This document shows positions 34,825 through 43,173 of a DNA stretch of 64,000 nucleotides, one piece after another. Within the stretch, counting starts at the first letter, position 1; each line of letters begins with the position of its first letter. A model generated the notes under the pieces. That model made no database searches and was not told where the DNA came from. It saw only the letters and a program-made list of their open reading frames with translations. The position numbers and the translations under genes were made by a program. The stretch covers positions 1 to 64,000 of the forward strand of contig JBDWGM010000141.1 in NCBI GenBank assembly GCA_039975755.1, given 5' to 3'. The DNA is from JABSSA01 sp039975755 (GTDB taxonomy: Bacteria; Pseudomonadota; Alphaproteobacteria; Rhodobacterales; Rhodobacteraceae).

Positions 34825-35284
34825 TCTCAGTCTCCATTCAGGGTCGATCAATTCCCGGCACATTGTCATGCTGCACACGCAAAGTATACCGCCGCAATGC
34901 AACAGGACGCGGTGTTCCCAATCACAATTGGCATGCGCATGTAGAAGCCGAGCGCCCCGTTGCGAAAGACGTTCATGATGCTGGATCGAATTCACACAAA
35001 AGCTTGCGTTTTAAATGGTGCAATCGAACGGCGGGTAAACGCGACGTATGACGTTGTCGTTCAGACCATCGCACCGCGTGCAAACCCGAGCACAAAAAAA
35101 ACGCCAGCACGAAGCTGGCGTTGAGTTATTGAGGCAGGTTTCATACAGGCAAGAAACCTATCGAGCAGTACACTCTTTATAATCAATGCATTGCTCAGAG
35201 TCCAAGCTAAAAGTTTGATAATGCGCGCAGGCCTCAGACCCAGTATCGTTAACAAAACAAGGTCAAACAGGGATTGTTGCCAGA
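34825..35284. other. Longest gene-free stretch
   Basis: 460 bases between divergent bdhA and the binding-protein gene. The left half should carry the bdhA promoter but shows no clear palindrome. The right half (35094-35205) has a promoter-like element, a 7-bp stem-loop and a strong minus-strand terminator, described as a small RNA candidate. No protein-coding frame here looks real. Confidence 0.6.
35094..35169 (-). ncRNA. Candidate small RNA with orphan terminator
   Basis: Read on the minus strand there is a -10-like TATAAA (35181-35176) with a weak TTGGAC 18 bases upstream. A stem-loop AGGTTTC/GAAACCT (7 bp, loop of 10; 35159-35136) follows, then a perfect 9-bp hairpin aacgccagc/gctggcgtt (35122-35100) running into eight U (35101-35094). 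No minus-strand protein gene lies upstream for ~3 kb, so the terminator has no other owner. The predicted transcript is about 76 nt. Hfq is encoded in this window, which is compatible with but not evidence for an Hfq-bound RNA. Confidence 0.55.
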
Positions 35285-37114
35285 ATGAACAGGGATTTTT
35301 TCCACCTCGCTCGCACATCTGTGACTGCGCTTTTACTGATTCTTGGGACCAGTAATGCATTCGCAGAATCGCATGAAGAATCGCAACACGGCCTTGCGAT
35401 GTATGGGAAACCAGCGCTTGATGAAGGCTTTGAAGCCTTTCCCTATGTCAATGCAAACGCACCAAAAGGTGGTGCGATTCGTCTGGGAAATCCGGGTAGT
35501 TTTGACAGCCTGAACCCCTACATTCAGCGTGGGAATGTACCTTGGCAACTGCGCTTTTTTGGCAACGAATCATTGATGGCACGCAGCCAGGATGAACCCT
35601 TTACCCTCTACGGATTATTGGCAGAATCGGTGCGTGTGGCAGAGGATCGCTCATGGGTTGAATTTACACTGCGCGACTCGGCCCGGTTTTCTGATGGCAG
35701 CCCGGTCACAATCGAAGATGTACTTTGGTCATTCGAAACACTCGGCACACAAGGGCACGGACGATACCAAGGGTTTTGGCAACAAGTAGAGACTCTGGAA
35801 GCCACCGATGACAAAACTGTCCGATTTACATTCAACTCTGACAATCGGGAACTGGCATTATTAGCTGGTCTGCGCCCGGTTTTAAAGAAAGCGCAGTGGG
35901 ACGGTTTGGATTTTACGAATGCTCGTATTGAAGACATTCCAATCAGCAGCGGCCCTTATGTGATCTCGGACTATGACGCGGGTCGCTTTGTAAAGCTGAC
36001 TCGCAACCCAGATTATTGGGGCAATGATCTTCCCGTTCGCAAGGGGCACAACAACTTTGATGAAATCCGCATCGAGTTTTACGGCGATGCAGACGTGTTG
36101 TTCGAAGCCTTCAAAGGCGGCGAACTGTCAGCGATACGGGAATTTAACGCTGCAAAGTGGGACACGCAGTTTGATTTCCCGCGCATCACTTCCGGCGAGA
36201 TCGTCAAAACGATTATCCCCCATGGCAAACCATCTGGGATAACCGGGTTTGTCATGAACACACGACGCCCCCCCTTTGATGATTGGCGCGTCCGTCAAGC
36301 TTTGATCGAGATGTTCAACTTCAATTACATCAGCGCCACTCTGACGGGTGGTCAGCAACCACGCATTACATCGTATTTCTCAAATTCCCCCCTCGCCTTC
36401 GAACCCGGCCCCGCAAATGGACGCGTGGCGGAATTGCTTGAACCATTCTCAGCTGATCTTCTGCCCGGAACATTGGACGGCTATGTATTGCCAGAAGGGT
36501 CCGATCGCGCACGCGATCGCCGTGCAGTCGCGCGCGCAACTGAGCTGCTTGGGCAAGCCGGATGGACGCCGGGCAGCGATGGAAAGATGCAAAACGGCAA
36601 TGGTGATGTGCTCAGCTTTGAAATTTTGCTGACACCAGCGGCCACCGAAGCTCGGCAAATTGCCACCATCTATGTCGAAGCGTTGAGCAATGTGGGCATC
36701 GATGCCGTCATCTCTCCGCTTGATAGCGCACAGTACAATGAACGTACCGCAAAGTTTGACTTTGACATGTCGTATTATCGACGGGCTGTGTCCTTGTCGC
36801 CGGGGACTGAACAGCGGTTTTATTGGGGCAGCGAAAGCGCCGCATTGGATGGATCGCGCAACTGGATGGGGGCCGAAGACCCAGCAATTGACGCGATGAT
36901 CATGTCGATGTTGTCGGCGCGCGATACCGAAGATTTCAACGCGTCCGTCAAAGCGTTGGATCGTCTGCTTATGGCAGGCCGCTATGTAGTTCCATTCTGG
37001 ACCTTCGCGGCAGGACGCATTGCGCATGTCCAAGAAATGAAGTTCCCAGACACCATACCGCTTTACGGCGATGGGCCCAATTACCTGCCCGAACTCTGGT
37101 GGTGGGAGGAGTAA
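35285..37114 (+). CDS. YejA-type ABC transporter substrate-binding protein
   Basis: A 609-residue periplasmic family-5 solute-binding protein: signal peptide (VTALLLILGTSNAFA), then HGLAMYGKPALDEGFEAFPY and VNANAPKGGAIRLG, typical of the YejA branch that binds oligopeptides or microcin C-like compounds. Conserved ISSGPYVISDYDAG and the C-terminal VVPFWTFAAGRIAH follow. The usual permease and ATPase genes (yejBEF) are missing around it, so it must work with a transporter encoded elsewhere. A 10-bp perfect hairpin lies 50 bp after the stop. Confidence 0.9.
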   Translation: MNRDFFHLARTSVTALLLILGTSNAFAESHEESQHGLAMYGKPALDEGFEAFPYVNANAPKGGAIRLGNPGSFDSLNPYIQRGNVPWQLRFFGNESLMARSQDEPFTLYGLLAESVRVAEDRSWVEFTLRDSARFSDGSPVTIEDVLWSFETLGTQGHGRYQGFWQQVETLEATDDKTVRFTFNSDNRELALLAGLRPVLKKAQWDGLDFTNARIEDIPISSGPYVISDYDAGRFVKLTRNPDYWGNDLPVRKGHNNFDEIRIEFYGDADVLFEAFKGGELSAIREFNAAKWDTQFDFPRITSGEIVKTIIPHGKPSGITGFVMNTRRPPFDDWRVRQALIEMFNFNYISATLTGGQQPRITSYFSNSPLAFEPGPANGRVAELLEPFSADLLPGTLDGYVLPEGSDRARDRRAVARATELLGQAGWTPGSDGKMQNGNGDVLSFEILLTPAATEARQIATIYVEALSNVGIDAVISPLDSAQYNERTAKFDFDMSYYRRAVSLSPGTEQRFYWGSESAALDGSRNWMGAEDPAIDAMIMSMLSARDTEDFNASVKALDRLLMAGRYVVPFWTFAAGRIAHVQEMKFPDTIPLYGDGPNYLPELWWWEE

Positions 37115-37164
37115 TCCCGCGTGATCCGCTGTTCGGCCAAGATTGGAAAAATACAAAGACCCCT

Positions 37165-37194
37165 GTTGGGCATGGTGCTAAAAACATGCCCAAC
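37165..37194 (+). terminator. 10-bp hairpin after the binding-protein gene
   Basis: Perfect stem GTTGGGCATG/CATGCCCAAC with a ten-base loop GTGCTAAAAA, 50 bp after the stop. There is no T run after it. It may act as a 3'-end stabilising structure or a weak terminator. Confidence 0.5.
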
Positions 37195-37362
37195 TCCGAT
37201 TGATCTGTCACCTTTCACACAGCTGACACATCAAGGTTATACAGCGCTTTAAAACAGCAATGACGGTATCAACAATATTACCCGGCACGTTCGGGAAACA
37301 TCCACTGGAAACGATTGGCCCGGCGTATTGCTGGAGCATCACAATCGTATAAGGCAAACAAC

Positions 37363-38016
37363 ATGATACAGAAACTCGGTGCAGAAGCCTTGGGAACTGC
37401 GTTCCTTTTGATCGGCGTCGTCGGATCAGGGATCATGGGCGAAACTCTCGCCGACGGAAACACCGCGGTCGCCTTGCTGGCGAACGCCATCGCAACCGGT
37501 GCCATGTTGTTTGTCATAATCACTGTGCTTGGGCCAATTTCAGGGGCTCATTTCAATCCAGCTGTGACGCTCGCGTTTTATTTGCGTGGCGACATCGATG
37601 CAAAATCAGCCGCATCTTATGTCCCCGTTCAAATTATTGGCGGCATTCTCGGCGTGTGGGCCACGCACCTGATGTTTGACCAACCGATTTTGCAAACCTC
37701 CCAAACCCTGCATCGCACTGGTGTTGCGCAATGGTGGTCTGAGATCGTTGCCACCTTTGGCCTGCTCTTCGTAATCTTTGGTGGACTGCGTTCGAAACCA
37801 GACGCGATACCTGCCTTGGTCGCGATGTATATCACGGGCGCGTATTGGTTTACGTCCTCAACAAGTTTTGCAAACCCCGCCGTCACGATTGCTCGGGGAT
37901 TGTCCGACACATTTGCCGGAATCTATCCCGGTCACATCATGATGTTTATCGCGATGCAGATCGTCGGGGTGATCATCGGCCAGTTGATTTTGGCCCCCCT
38001 CTTGAAAGACGGCTGA
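37363..38016 (+). CDS. Aquaporin / MIP family channel
   Basis: A 217-residue inner-membrane channel with six helices and both NPA half-helices: GAHFNPAVTLA (after helix 2) and SFANPAVTIARG (after helix 5), the latter with the selectivity-filter Arg. Start MIQKLGAEALGTAF at 37363, with AAGG about eight bases upstream. Length and the short loops fit bacterial water or small neutral-solute channels. No arsenic or glycerol genes adjoin it, so the solute is undetermined. Confidence 0.92.
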   Translation: MIQKLGAEALGTAFLLIGVVGSGIMGETLADGNTAVALLANAIATGAMLFVIITVLGPISGAHFNPAVTLAFYLRGDIDAKSAASYVPVQIIGGILGVWATHLMFDQPILQTSQTLHRTGVAQWWSEIVATFGLLFVIFGGLRSKPDAIPALVAMYITGAYWFTSSTSFANPAVTIARGLSDTFAGIYPGHIMMFIAMQIVGVIIGQLILAPLLKDG

Positions 38017-38041
38017 ACCTCGCTATTTTGCCGCGCGTGGG

Positions 38042-38078
38042 CAATTGGGTGGGCCGGTTTAAAAATCCGGGCCAATTG
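38042..38078 (+). terminator. Imperfect hairpin after the aquaporin gene
   Basis: Outer stem CAATTGG/CCAATTG and inner CCGG/CCGG around tttaaaaat, 25 bp past the stop. There is no following T run. Possible terminator or RNA-stabilising structure. Confidence 0.4.
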
Positions 38079-38103
38079 TAATAGAAGCGGGGTGACATTT
38101 GTC

Positions 38104-38316
38104 ATGAATTGGTTTGATTTAACGCAAAATTGGGCCGCAAGCTTTGATCGATTGATCATAGCTTTTCCAAAATTGGAACGGTCAGCGATGCCATTTTTGA
38201 AACAAGACCAAATGCGGTTCGAACAATATCTGGCTGCGACACATGAGATGACACTGAAAGAAGCACGCGACGCGCTCGATTCCTTCATGAAGCAAGAATT
38301 CGAAACCCAAACCTAA
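38104..38316 (+). CDS. Conserved small protein, unknown
   Basis: A 70-residue soluble protein beginning MNWFDLTQNWAASFDRL. It is helical, with the patterns FPKLERSAMPFLKQDQMRFE and MTLKEARDALDSFM. It resembles short roseobacter proteins I have seen but cannot name. The start ATG 38104 has GGGGTG about nine bases upstream; a GTG at 38092 is in frame. Its stop lies two bases from the stop of the converging cupin regulator gene. Confidence 0.65.
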   Translation: MNWFDLTQNWAASFDRLIIAFPKLERSAMPFLKQDQMRFEQYLAATHEMTLKEARDALDSFMKQEFETQT

Positions 38317-38318
38317 GT

Positions 38319-38942
38319 TCAGACCAGCGACGTCACCCACAGAATGGTTGCGTCTTCTGCGCTGGTCGACACAACGTTATGGCCCATGGTTGCGTCGTAA
38401 TAGGCGCTGTCCCCGCGACGCATTTCGATTGGTTCGTAAAATTCGGTATAAAGAGACACAACGCCGGTCAATACATACAAAAACTCTTCACCGTCGTGGC
38501 GCACCCACCCGTCAAACTCGGCAATGTCGCGCGCCCGTATCCGCGCCCGATAAGGCAGCATCTTTTTCTTCGTCAGAGTCTCAGCCAACAACTCGTGCTC
38601 ATAGGTCACCGTTGCCTGCGCATTGCCCTCACCAGATTTGGTCACGGCCAATCGCCCATTCACCTGCCCTTCCTGAGGTGGGGTAAACAATTGCGGCACA
38701 GAAATATCGAGCCCAATGGCCAGCTTTTTTAACGCCTCATAGGTCGGCGACATCTGACCATTCTCAATCTTCGACAATGTTGATCGCGCCAAACCAGCCT
38801 GACTGGCCGCATGTTCCAACGTCCAGGACCGAGCTTTGCGCAATTCACGTACACGCGCCCCTAAATCAAGGGGTTGCACTTGATCGTCCAGACCGCTTTC
38901 ACGTGCGATACGAATTAAGGTTTTGGGATCTTGTTCCGACAT
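38319..38942 (-). CDS. XRE-cupin transcriptional regulator
   Basis: A 207-residue regulator with an N-terminal XRE helix-turn-helix at about residues 27-82 (LGARVRELRKARSWTLEHAA, GLARSTLSKIENGQMSPTYE) and a C-terminal cupin_2 barrel (about 120-205) with the metal-type DGWVRHDGEEFLYVLTG and the distal MGHNVVST. This layout is that of PuuR/SutR-type regulators, which respond to small metabolites. It is divergent from an acyl-CoA ligase gene 54 bp away, its likely target along with itself. Confidence 0.9.
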   Translation of the reverse strand: MSEQDPKTLIRIARESGLDDQVQPLDLGARVRELRKARSWTLEHAASQAGLARSTLSKIENGQMSPTYEALKKLAIGLDISVPQLFTPPQEGQVNGRLAVTKSGEGNAQATVTYEHELLAETLTKKKMLPYRARIRARDIAEFDGWVRHDGEEFLYVLTGVVSLYTEFYEPIEMRRGDSAYYDATMGHNVVSTSAEDATILWVTSLV

Positions 38943-38996
38943 ATCTCACCTATAGGCGCACCGCTCTTGCAACGCCAGCCCTACACATGACAAGTC

Positions 38997-40475
38997 ATGA
39001 CTATGACAACGAAATTCAATCTGGCCGCACATGTTCTTTCGCAAGCGGATCATCTTGCCGACAAAATCGCATTGGACGTCGTGGGATCAAACGAAGCGCC
39101 CCTGACATTTAGCGATCTAAAAACTGCTGTATTGGGAACGGCGACGGGTCTGCGTGATCTTGGTTTGTCGCCCGGTGACAGGGTTCTTTTGCGGTTGGGA
39201 AACACGCCTGACTTTCCCTTAGCCTATCTTGGGGCATTGGCGGCGGGGTTCGTGCCTGCCCCGACATCTGCAGCGCTGACCGAGCCCGAAGTCAGCAATA
39301 TCATCAAAGAACTAAACCCTGCCGTCATTTTGCGAGCGTCAAACGTCGCCTGCCCCCAGGATAAGCGCATTGTCCAAAGTGACGCGCTGCAATCGATGCG
39401 AACATGTACACCATCAGACTGGCATATGGGGGATCCAGACCGACCAGGGTATATCATCTATACGTCTGGCACTTCGGGTGTTGCACGCGCTGTTGTGCAC
39501 GCCCATCGCGCCATTCTGGCACGTCAGATGATGTTTGATGGCTGGTACGGCCTGCGCCAACAAGATCGGGTTTTGCATGCCGGGGCGTTCAATTGGACCT
39601 ATACGTTGGGCACAGGCCTAATGGATCCATGGACAATCGGAGCCACGGCGCTCATCCCTGCCCCTAACACACCTGCCCCTGATCTTTTGAACCTCGTCGC
39701 CGAACACAAGGCCACGATTTTCGCCGCGGCCCCTGGTGTGTACCGGCAAGCGCTACGCGGCCCTATCCCTGCCTTGCCTAATCTGCGTCACGGATTAAGC
39801 GCGGGCGAAAAACTGCCCGAGGTGACTCGTCAATCCTGGCAAGACGCAACACACACACCCGTATTCGAAGCTTTTGGTATGTCCGAGATTTCGACGTTCA
39901 TTTCAGGCAATCCAACAGAACCCGCATTGCCGGGCACTCTTGGGCGCCCTCAACCTGGACGACGGGTGACATTGATCAGCGACACCAAGCCCGCCGATAC
40001 GACCACAACCGGTGTAATCGCTGTGCACAAAAGCGACCCTGGTTTGTTTTTGGAATATCTCGACCAGCCAGAAGAAACGGGACGCCGCTTTGACGGTGAC
40101 TGGTTTATGACTGGCGATGTGGGACAAGCCGATGAGGACGGCAACATCACATATCTTGGTCGTTCAGACGACATGATGAACGCAGGCGGCTTTCGCGTAT
40201 CCCCGATCGAAGTTGAACGTGTCCTGAATGAATTTGACGGTATTACAGGATCAATTGTTGTTGAACTGCCCATCAAATCAGCGGCCAGTATTATTGCTGC
40301 GTTCTACACAAGCGCATCACCAGTGGACGAACACGCTTTGAACGACTATCTGCACATCAACCTCGCGCGTTACAAATGTCCGCGCCAGCTGACTCGGATT
40401 GAAACACTGCCCACTGGGGCGAACGGAAAACTATTGCGCCGTCAACTGCGCGACACTTGGAAAGGCCCAAACTGA
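38997..40475 (+). CDS. AMP-dependent acyl-CoA ligase (benzoate-CoA ligase-like)
   Basis: A 492-residue ANL-superfamily ligase. ATP loop IIYTSGTSGVARAVVHAHRA, the A5-like FEAFGMSEIS, the hinge GDWFMTGDVGQADEDGN followed by YLGRSDDMMNAGGFRVSP, and a catalytic Lys in TGANGKLLRRQLR are present. The compact length and hinge sequence are closest to benzoate-CoA ligase-type or acetyl-CoA synthetase-like enzymes. Substrate unproven. It overlaps the next gene (TGATG) and is divergent from an XRE-cupin regulator, so the ligase and the DsbA-family gene probably form one regulated operon. Confidence 0.88.
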   Translation: MTMTTKFNLAAHVLSQADHLADKIALDVVGSNEAPLTFSDLKTAVLGTATGLRDLGLSPGDRVLLRLGNTPDFPLAYLGALAAGFVPAPTSAALTEPEVSNIIKELNPAVILRASNVACPQDKRIVQSDALQSMRTCTPSDWHMGDPDRPGYIIYTSGTSGVARAVVHAHRAILARQMMFDGWYGLRQQDRVLHAGAFNWTYTLGTGLMDPWTIGATALIPAPNTPAPDLLNLVAEHKATIFAAAPGVYRQALRGPIPALPNLRHGLSAGEKLPEVTRQSWQDATHTPVFEAFGMSEISTFISGNPTEPALPGTLGRPQPGRRVTLISDTKPADTTTTGVIAVHKSDPGLFLEYLDQPEETGRRFDGDWFMTGDVGQADEDGNITYLGRSDDMMNAGGFRVSPIEVERVLNEFDGITGSIVVELPIKSAASIIAAFYTSASPVDEHALNDYLHINLARYKCPRQLTRIETLPTGANGKLLRRQLRDTWKGPN

Positions 40476-41119
40476 TGGAACCTGTCAAACTCGACATCAT
40501 GTCAGACCCAATCTGCCCATGGTGCTATATCGGCAAAGCACATCTTGATCGCGCCCTCGCAGCAGAACCAGACCATCCGTTTGTCATTGAATGGCATCCC
40601 TTCCAGCTGAACCCCACAATGCCACCCGAAGGTATGGGGCGTCGTGATTATCTGGAGGGCAAATTTGGCGGGAAAGCCGGTGCGATCAAAGCCTATGCCC
40701 CAGTTGTGGAACACGCTGAAAAAGCAGGGCTGAACATTGACCTTGAAGCAATGCAACGCACACCAAACACTTTGAACGCCCATCGGTTGATCCATTGGGC
40801 AGGTGTTGAAGGGCGTCAAACAGCAGCCGTTTCTTCATTGTTCAAAGCGTATTTCGTCGAAGGGCGCGACATTGGTGACACAGACGTGCTGGCCGATATT
40901 GCTGACGGAATTGAAATGGACGCCGCTGTCGTGCGCAAGCTTTTGGCATCGGATTCTGACGTTGAAGACATCAAAAAGCGCGACACCCATGCGCGCGAAA
41001 TGGGTATTTCCTCTGTGCCAACCTTCATTGTCGGCCAACGCCATGCGGTTCCCGGTGCACAACCTCCCGAACTTTGGGCAAAGGTTCTGGCCGACCTGCG
41101 CAACATGGAAGAAGTGTGA
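40475..41119 (+). CDS. DsbA-family oxidoreductase (FrnE-like)
   Basis: A 214-residue cytosolic thioredoxin-fold protein of the FrnE/2-hydroxychromene-2-carboxylate isomerase-like group. The active-site motif is MSDPICPWCYIGKAHLD (C-P-W-C), with the cis-Pro segment MGISSVPTFIVG. There is no signal peptide. The start ATG at 40475 shares one base with the upstream stop (TGATG), so translation is coupled to the acyl-CoA ligase. FrnE-like proteins act as thiol isomerases; the metabolic link to the ligase is unknown. Confidence 0.9.
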   Translation: MEPVKLDIMSDPICPWCYIGKAHLDRALAAEPDHPFVIEWHPFQLNPTMPPEGMGRRDYLEGKFGGKAGAIKAYAPVVEHAEKAGLNIDLEAMQRTPNTLNAHRLIHWAGVEGRQTAAVSSLFKAYFVEGRDIGDTDVLADIADGIEMDAAVVRKLLASDSDVEDIKKRDTHAREMGISSVPTFIVGQRHAVPGAQPPELWAKVLADLRNMEEV

Positions 41120-41137
41120 CCTTACGGCCTGCATTTT

Positions 41138-41174
41138 CGAATCAGTGCCATAAATACTTTGCGCCGCTGATTCG
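41138..41174 (+). terminator. Stem-loop after the ligase/DsbA operon
   Basis: Inverted repeat CGAATCAG/CTGATTCG, 8 bp with a 21-base loop, 18 bp past the stop. There is no T run, so it is only a candidate end signal. Confidence 0.4.
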
Positions 41175-41382
41175 GCTGCGTTAGAATCACTTCAAGGTCA
41201 GGCAGGACACTGACCATCACAAATGCGGCGAACGGGCAGATTCAACTGATGAAACATCCAATCTCCACGCAATTTATGCGTGTGTGGCCAATGGCGCCTT
41301 GTGCTCTTCGGCAGGGCCACAAAAAGCCATATTTCGTTGGAATCCCAATGCATTTCGCTGATACAATTCAGGAGATGCAGCT

Positions 41383-41832
41383 ATGAATACTCTTTCAGCC
41401 GACCGCCGTGTTCTGACATATGGCAGCTTCGATCCGCTTCAAATTGGGCATGTTCGTTTCTTGAAGAAACTGTCCACATTGGGGGACCGTGTCATTGTCG
41501 GACTTTCGACCGACCAATTTAATTCGGCCAAGGGCACGCCATCGATCCTGCCATTTGAAGAGCGCCGAGAGATTCTTCAATCCTGTCAGTATGTTGACCA
41601 TGTTATCCCCGAAACGGATTGGGATCAAAAACATACCGATATTGTGAATTATAACATCGGACTTTTTGCCATGGGTGAGCAGTTCTCGGGGAAATACGAC
41701 CACCTAAACGACATAACGCAGGTGTTGTATCTTCCGCGATCAAAAAGCGTTTATGCGCGTGATCCAGCAAGTGCGGACCTTAGACATACGGAAAAAGTTT
41801 TAGGGGCCCAAGCTCTTGTGAAGTCAGCATAA
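41383..41832 (+). CDS. TagD-like nucleotidyltransferase with altered HxGH motif
   Basis: A 149-residue protein of the cytidylyltransferase/adenylyltransferase family (glycerol-3-phosphate cytidylyltransferase TagD and relatives). The N-terminal strand-loop LTYGSFDPLQIGHVRFLKKL matches the family's GxFDxxHxGH, but the first catalytic His is Gln20; His23 is kept. PFEERREILQSCQYVDHVIPE also matches. The C-terminal RTxxISTT motif is not evident (SKSVYARD in its place). AGGAG lies eight bases before the ATG. It may be a diverged or non-catalytic member. No wall- or capsule-polymer genes adjoin. Confidence 0.75.
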   Translation: MNTLSADRRVLTYGSFDPLQIGHVRFLKKLSTLGDRVIVGLSTDQFNSAKGTPSILPFEERREILQSCQYVDHVIPETDWDQKHTDIVNYNIGLFAMGEQFSGKYDHLNDITQVLYLPRSKSVYARDPASADLRHTEKVLGAQALVKSA

Positions 41833-41839
41833 AAACTTT

Positions 41840-41877
41840 ACTCGCGAAAAATTCAGCAGGCACTCGCGAAAAATTCA
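41840..41877. repeat. 16-bp direct repeats spaced 22 bp upstream of the MFS gene
   Basis: The sequence actcgcgaaaaattca occurs at 41840-41855 and again, identical, at 41862-41877. The 22-bp period is about two DNA turns, so both would lie on the same face. They end 75 bp before the MFS gene's start, as expected of a tandem activator or repressor site. Confidence 0.65.
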
Positions 41878-41952
41878 ACCATTGGTCATTGTCTCGCCCG
41901 TATTAACCACTACTGTGACGCGAATAAGCATCGAGTTTTTTTCGGAGCATTT

Positions 41953-43173
41953 GTGCACAAGTTGCCTGGCCAATATATCGGACGTCGCGAATTCATCGCA
42001 TTGATGGCAATGATGTTTGCTATCGTAGCGTTTTCGATTGATGCAATGCTGCCAGCGATGCCGAATATTGCATCCGACCTTAATCTCCCTAATCTACAAA
42101 ATGCACCGTTAGTCATTCTGATTTTCGTCATGGGATTGGGTGTTGGCACGTTGTTCATGGGCCCGATATCTGACGCTTACGGTCGGCGACCAACTGTCTT
42201 TGTCGGTCTGGCAATATACTTGGTTGGTGCTGCTCTGTCCTGGATCGCCCCAACGTTCGAGTTGATGCTCGCGGCCCGGTTTCTGCAGGGTGTGGGTGCC
42301 GCAGGGCCACGCATCGTCTCTGCGGCTATTGTCCGGGATTTGTTCAGTGGCCGCGAAATGGCGAGGATCCTGTCATTCTCGTTGATGCTGTTCTTGCTTG
42401 CTCCCGCACTTGCTCCGATGATTGGGGCATTGACGATGGAGATCGCACATTGGCGAGCCATCTTTGGCATTCTATTCGTGTTTGGATTGGTCTTGTGGGT
42501 CTGGTTTGCAACGCGTTTGAAAGAAACTCATCCACTCGAAGCCCGCCGCCCCATACGCATGAAAATACTGCGTGATTCCATACGCGAAATGTTTGCCCAT
42601 TCGATCGTTCGCTTGGCCGTGATCGTGCAGACGCTGCTTATGGGTGTGCTGTTTTCCATCCTCGCGATGGTTCAACCAATATTCGAAATCGTTTTTGATC
42701 GGGCCGATACCTTTCCTTATTGGTTTGGCGCGTTGGCCATTGTGTCTGGAGTTTCCAGCCTATTAAACGCCTCGCTTGTTGTGCGTTTTGGCATGCGCCG
42801 GTTGATCACAGTTGCCCTGGCCTTTCAGGTCATCATGTCGGCAGTTGTTTTGTATCTTTTCCTCCAAGATGCATCCTTGGGCTTTTGGATCTATTTACTC
42901 TGGCAATTTGGGGTGCTGGTTCAAGCTGGCATGACCACGGCCAATTTGAATGCTTTGGCCGCGGAACCGATGGGCCACATCGCGGGCACCGCTGCATCTG
43001 TCATGGCCGCAACTTCGACGATTGGTGGCGCATTTATCGGGTATCAAATGGGGCTGCTGTTTGACGGCACACCACGCCCACTGGTCGCAGGCGTTCTCGT
43101 CCTTGTCGCAATTTCCAGCATTCTGATGCAGTTTCTGCGCCGGGCAGAAACGCAGACAGAAGCGCAAGTTTAG
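41953..43173 (+). CDS. Bcr/CflA-family multidrug exporter (MFS)
   Basis: A 406-residue major-facilitator protein with 12 predicted helices. The first helix motif FSIDAMLPAMPNIASDL is the Bcr/CflA form, and the loop 2-3 motif GPISDAYGRRPTVFVGL is the MFS signature. The start is GTG at 41953 with GGAG six bases upstream. It is a proton-driven exporter of drugs or metabolites. It is preceded by a pair of 16-bp direct repeats that may be its control site. The stop overlaps the stop of the converging mfd gene. Confidence 0.9.
   Translation: MHKLPGQYIGRREFIALMAMMFAIVAFSIDAMLPAMPNIASDLNLPNLQNAPLVILIFVMGLGVGTLFMGPISDAYGRRPTVFVGLAIYLVGAALSWIAPTFELMLAARFLQGVGAAGPRIVSAAIVRDLFSGREMARILSFSLMLFLLAPALAPMIGALTMEIAHWRAIFGILFVFGLVLWVWFATRLKETHPLEARRPIRMKILRDSIREMFAHSIVRLAVIVQTLLMGVLFSILAMVQPIFEIVFDRADTFPYWFGALAIVSGVSSLLNASLVVRFGMRRLITVALAFQVIMSAVVLYLFLQDASLGFWIYLLWQFGVLVQAGMTTANLNALAAEPMGHIAGTAASVMAATSTIGGAFIGYQMGLLFDGTPRPLVAGVLVLVAISSILMQFLRRAETQTEAQV

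Noticed and set aside
35061..35360. 99-codon minus-strand frame across the candidate small RNA region
   Set aside because: It runs through the terminator hairpin and U tract and overlaps the signal peptide of the binding-protein gene, so the structure is better explained as RNA than as protein.
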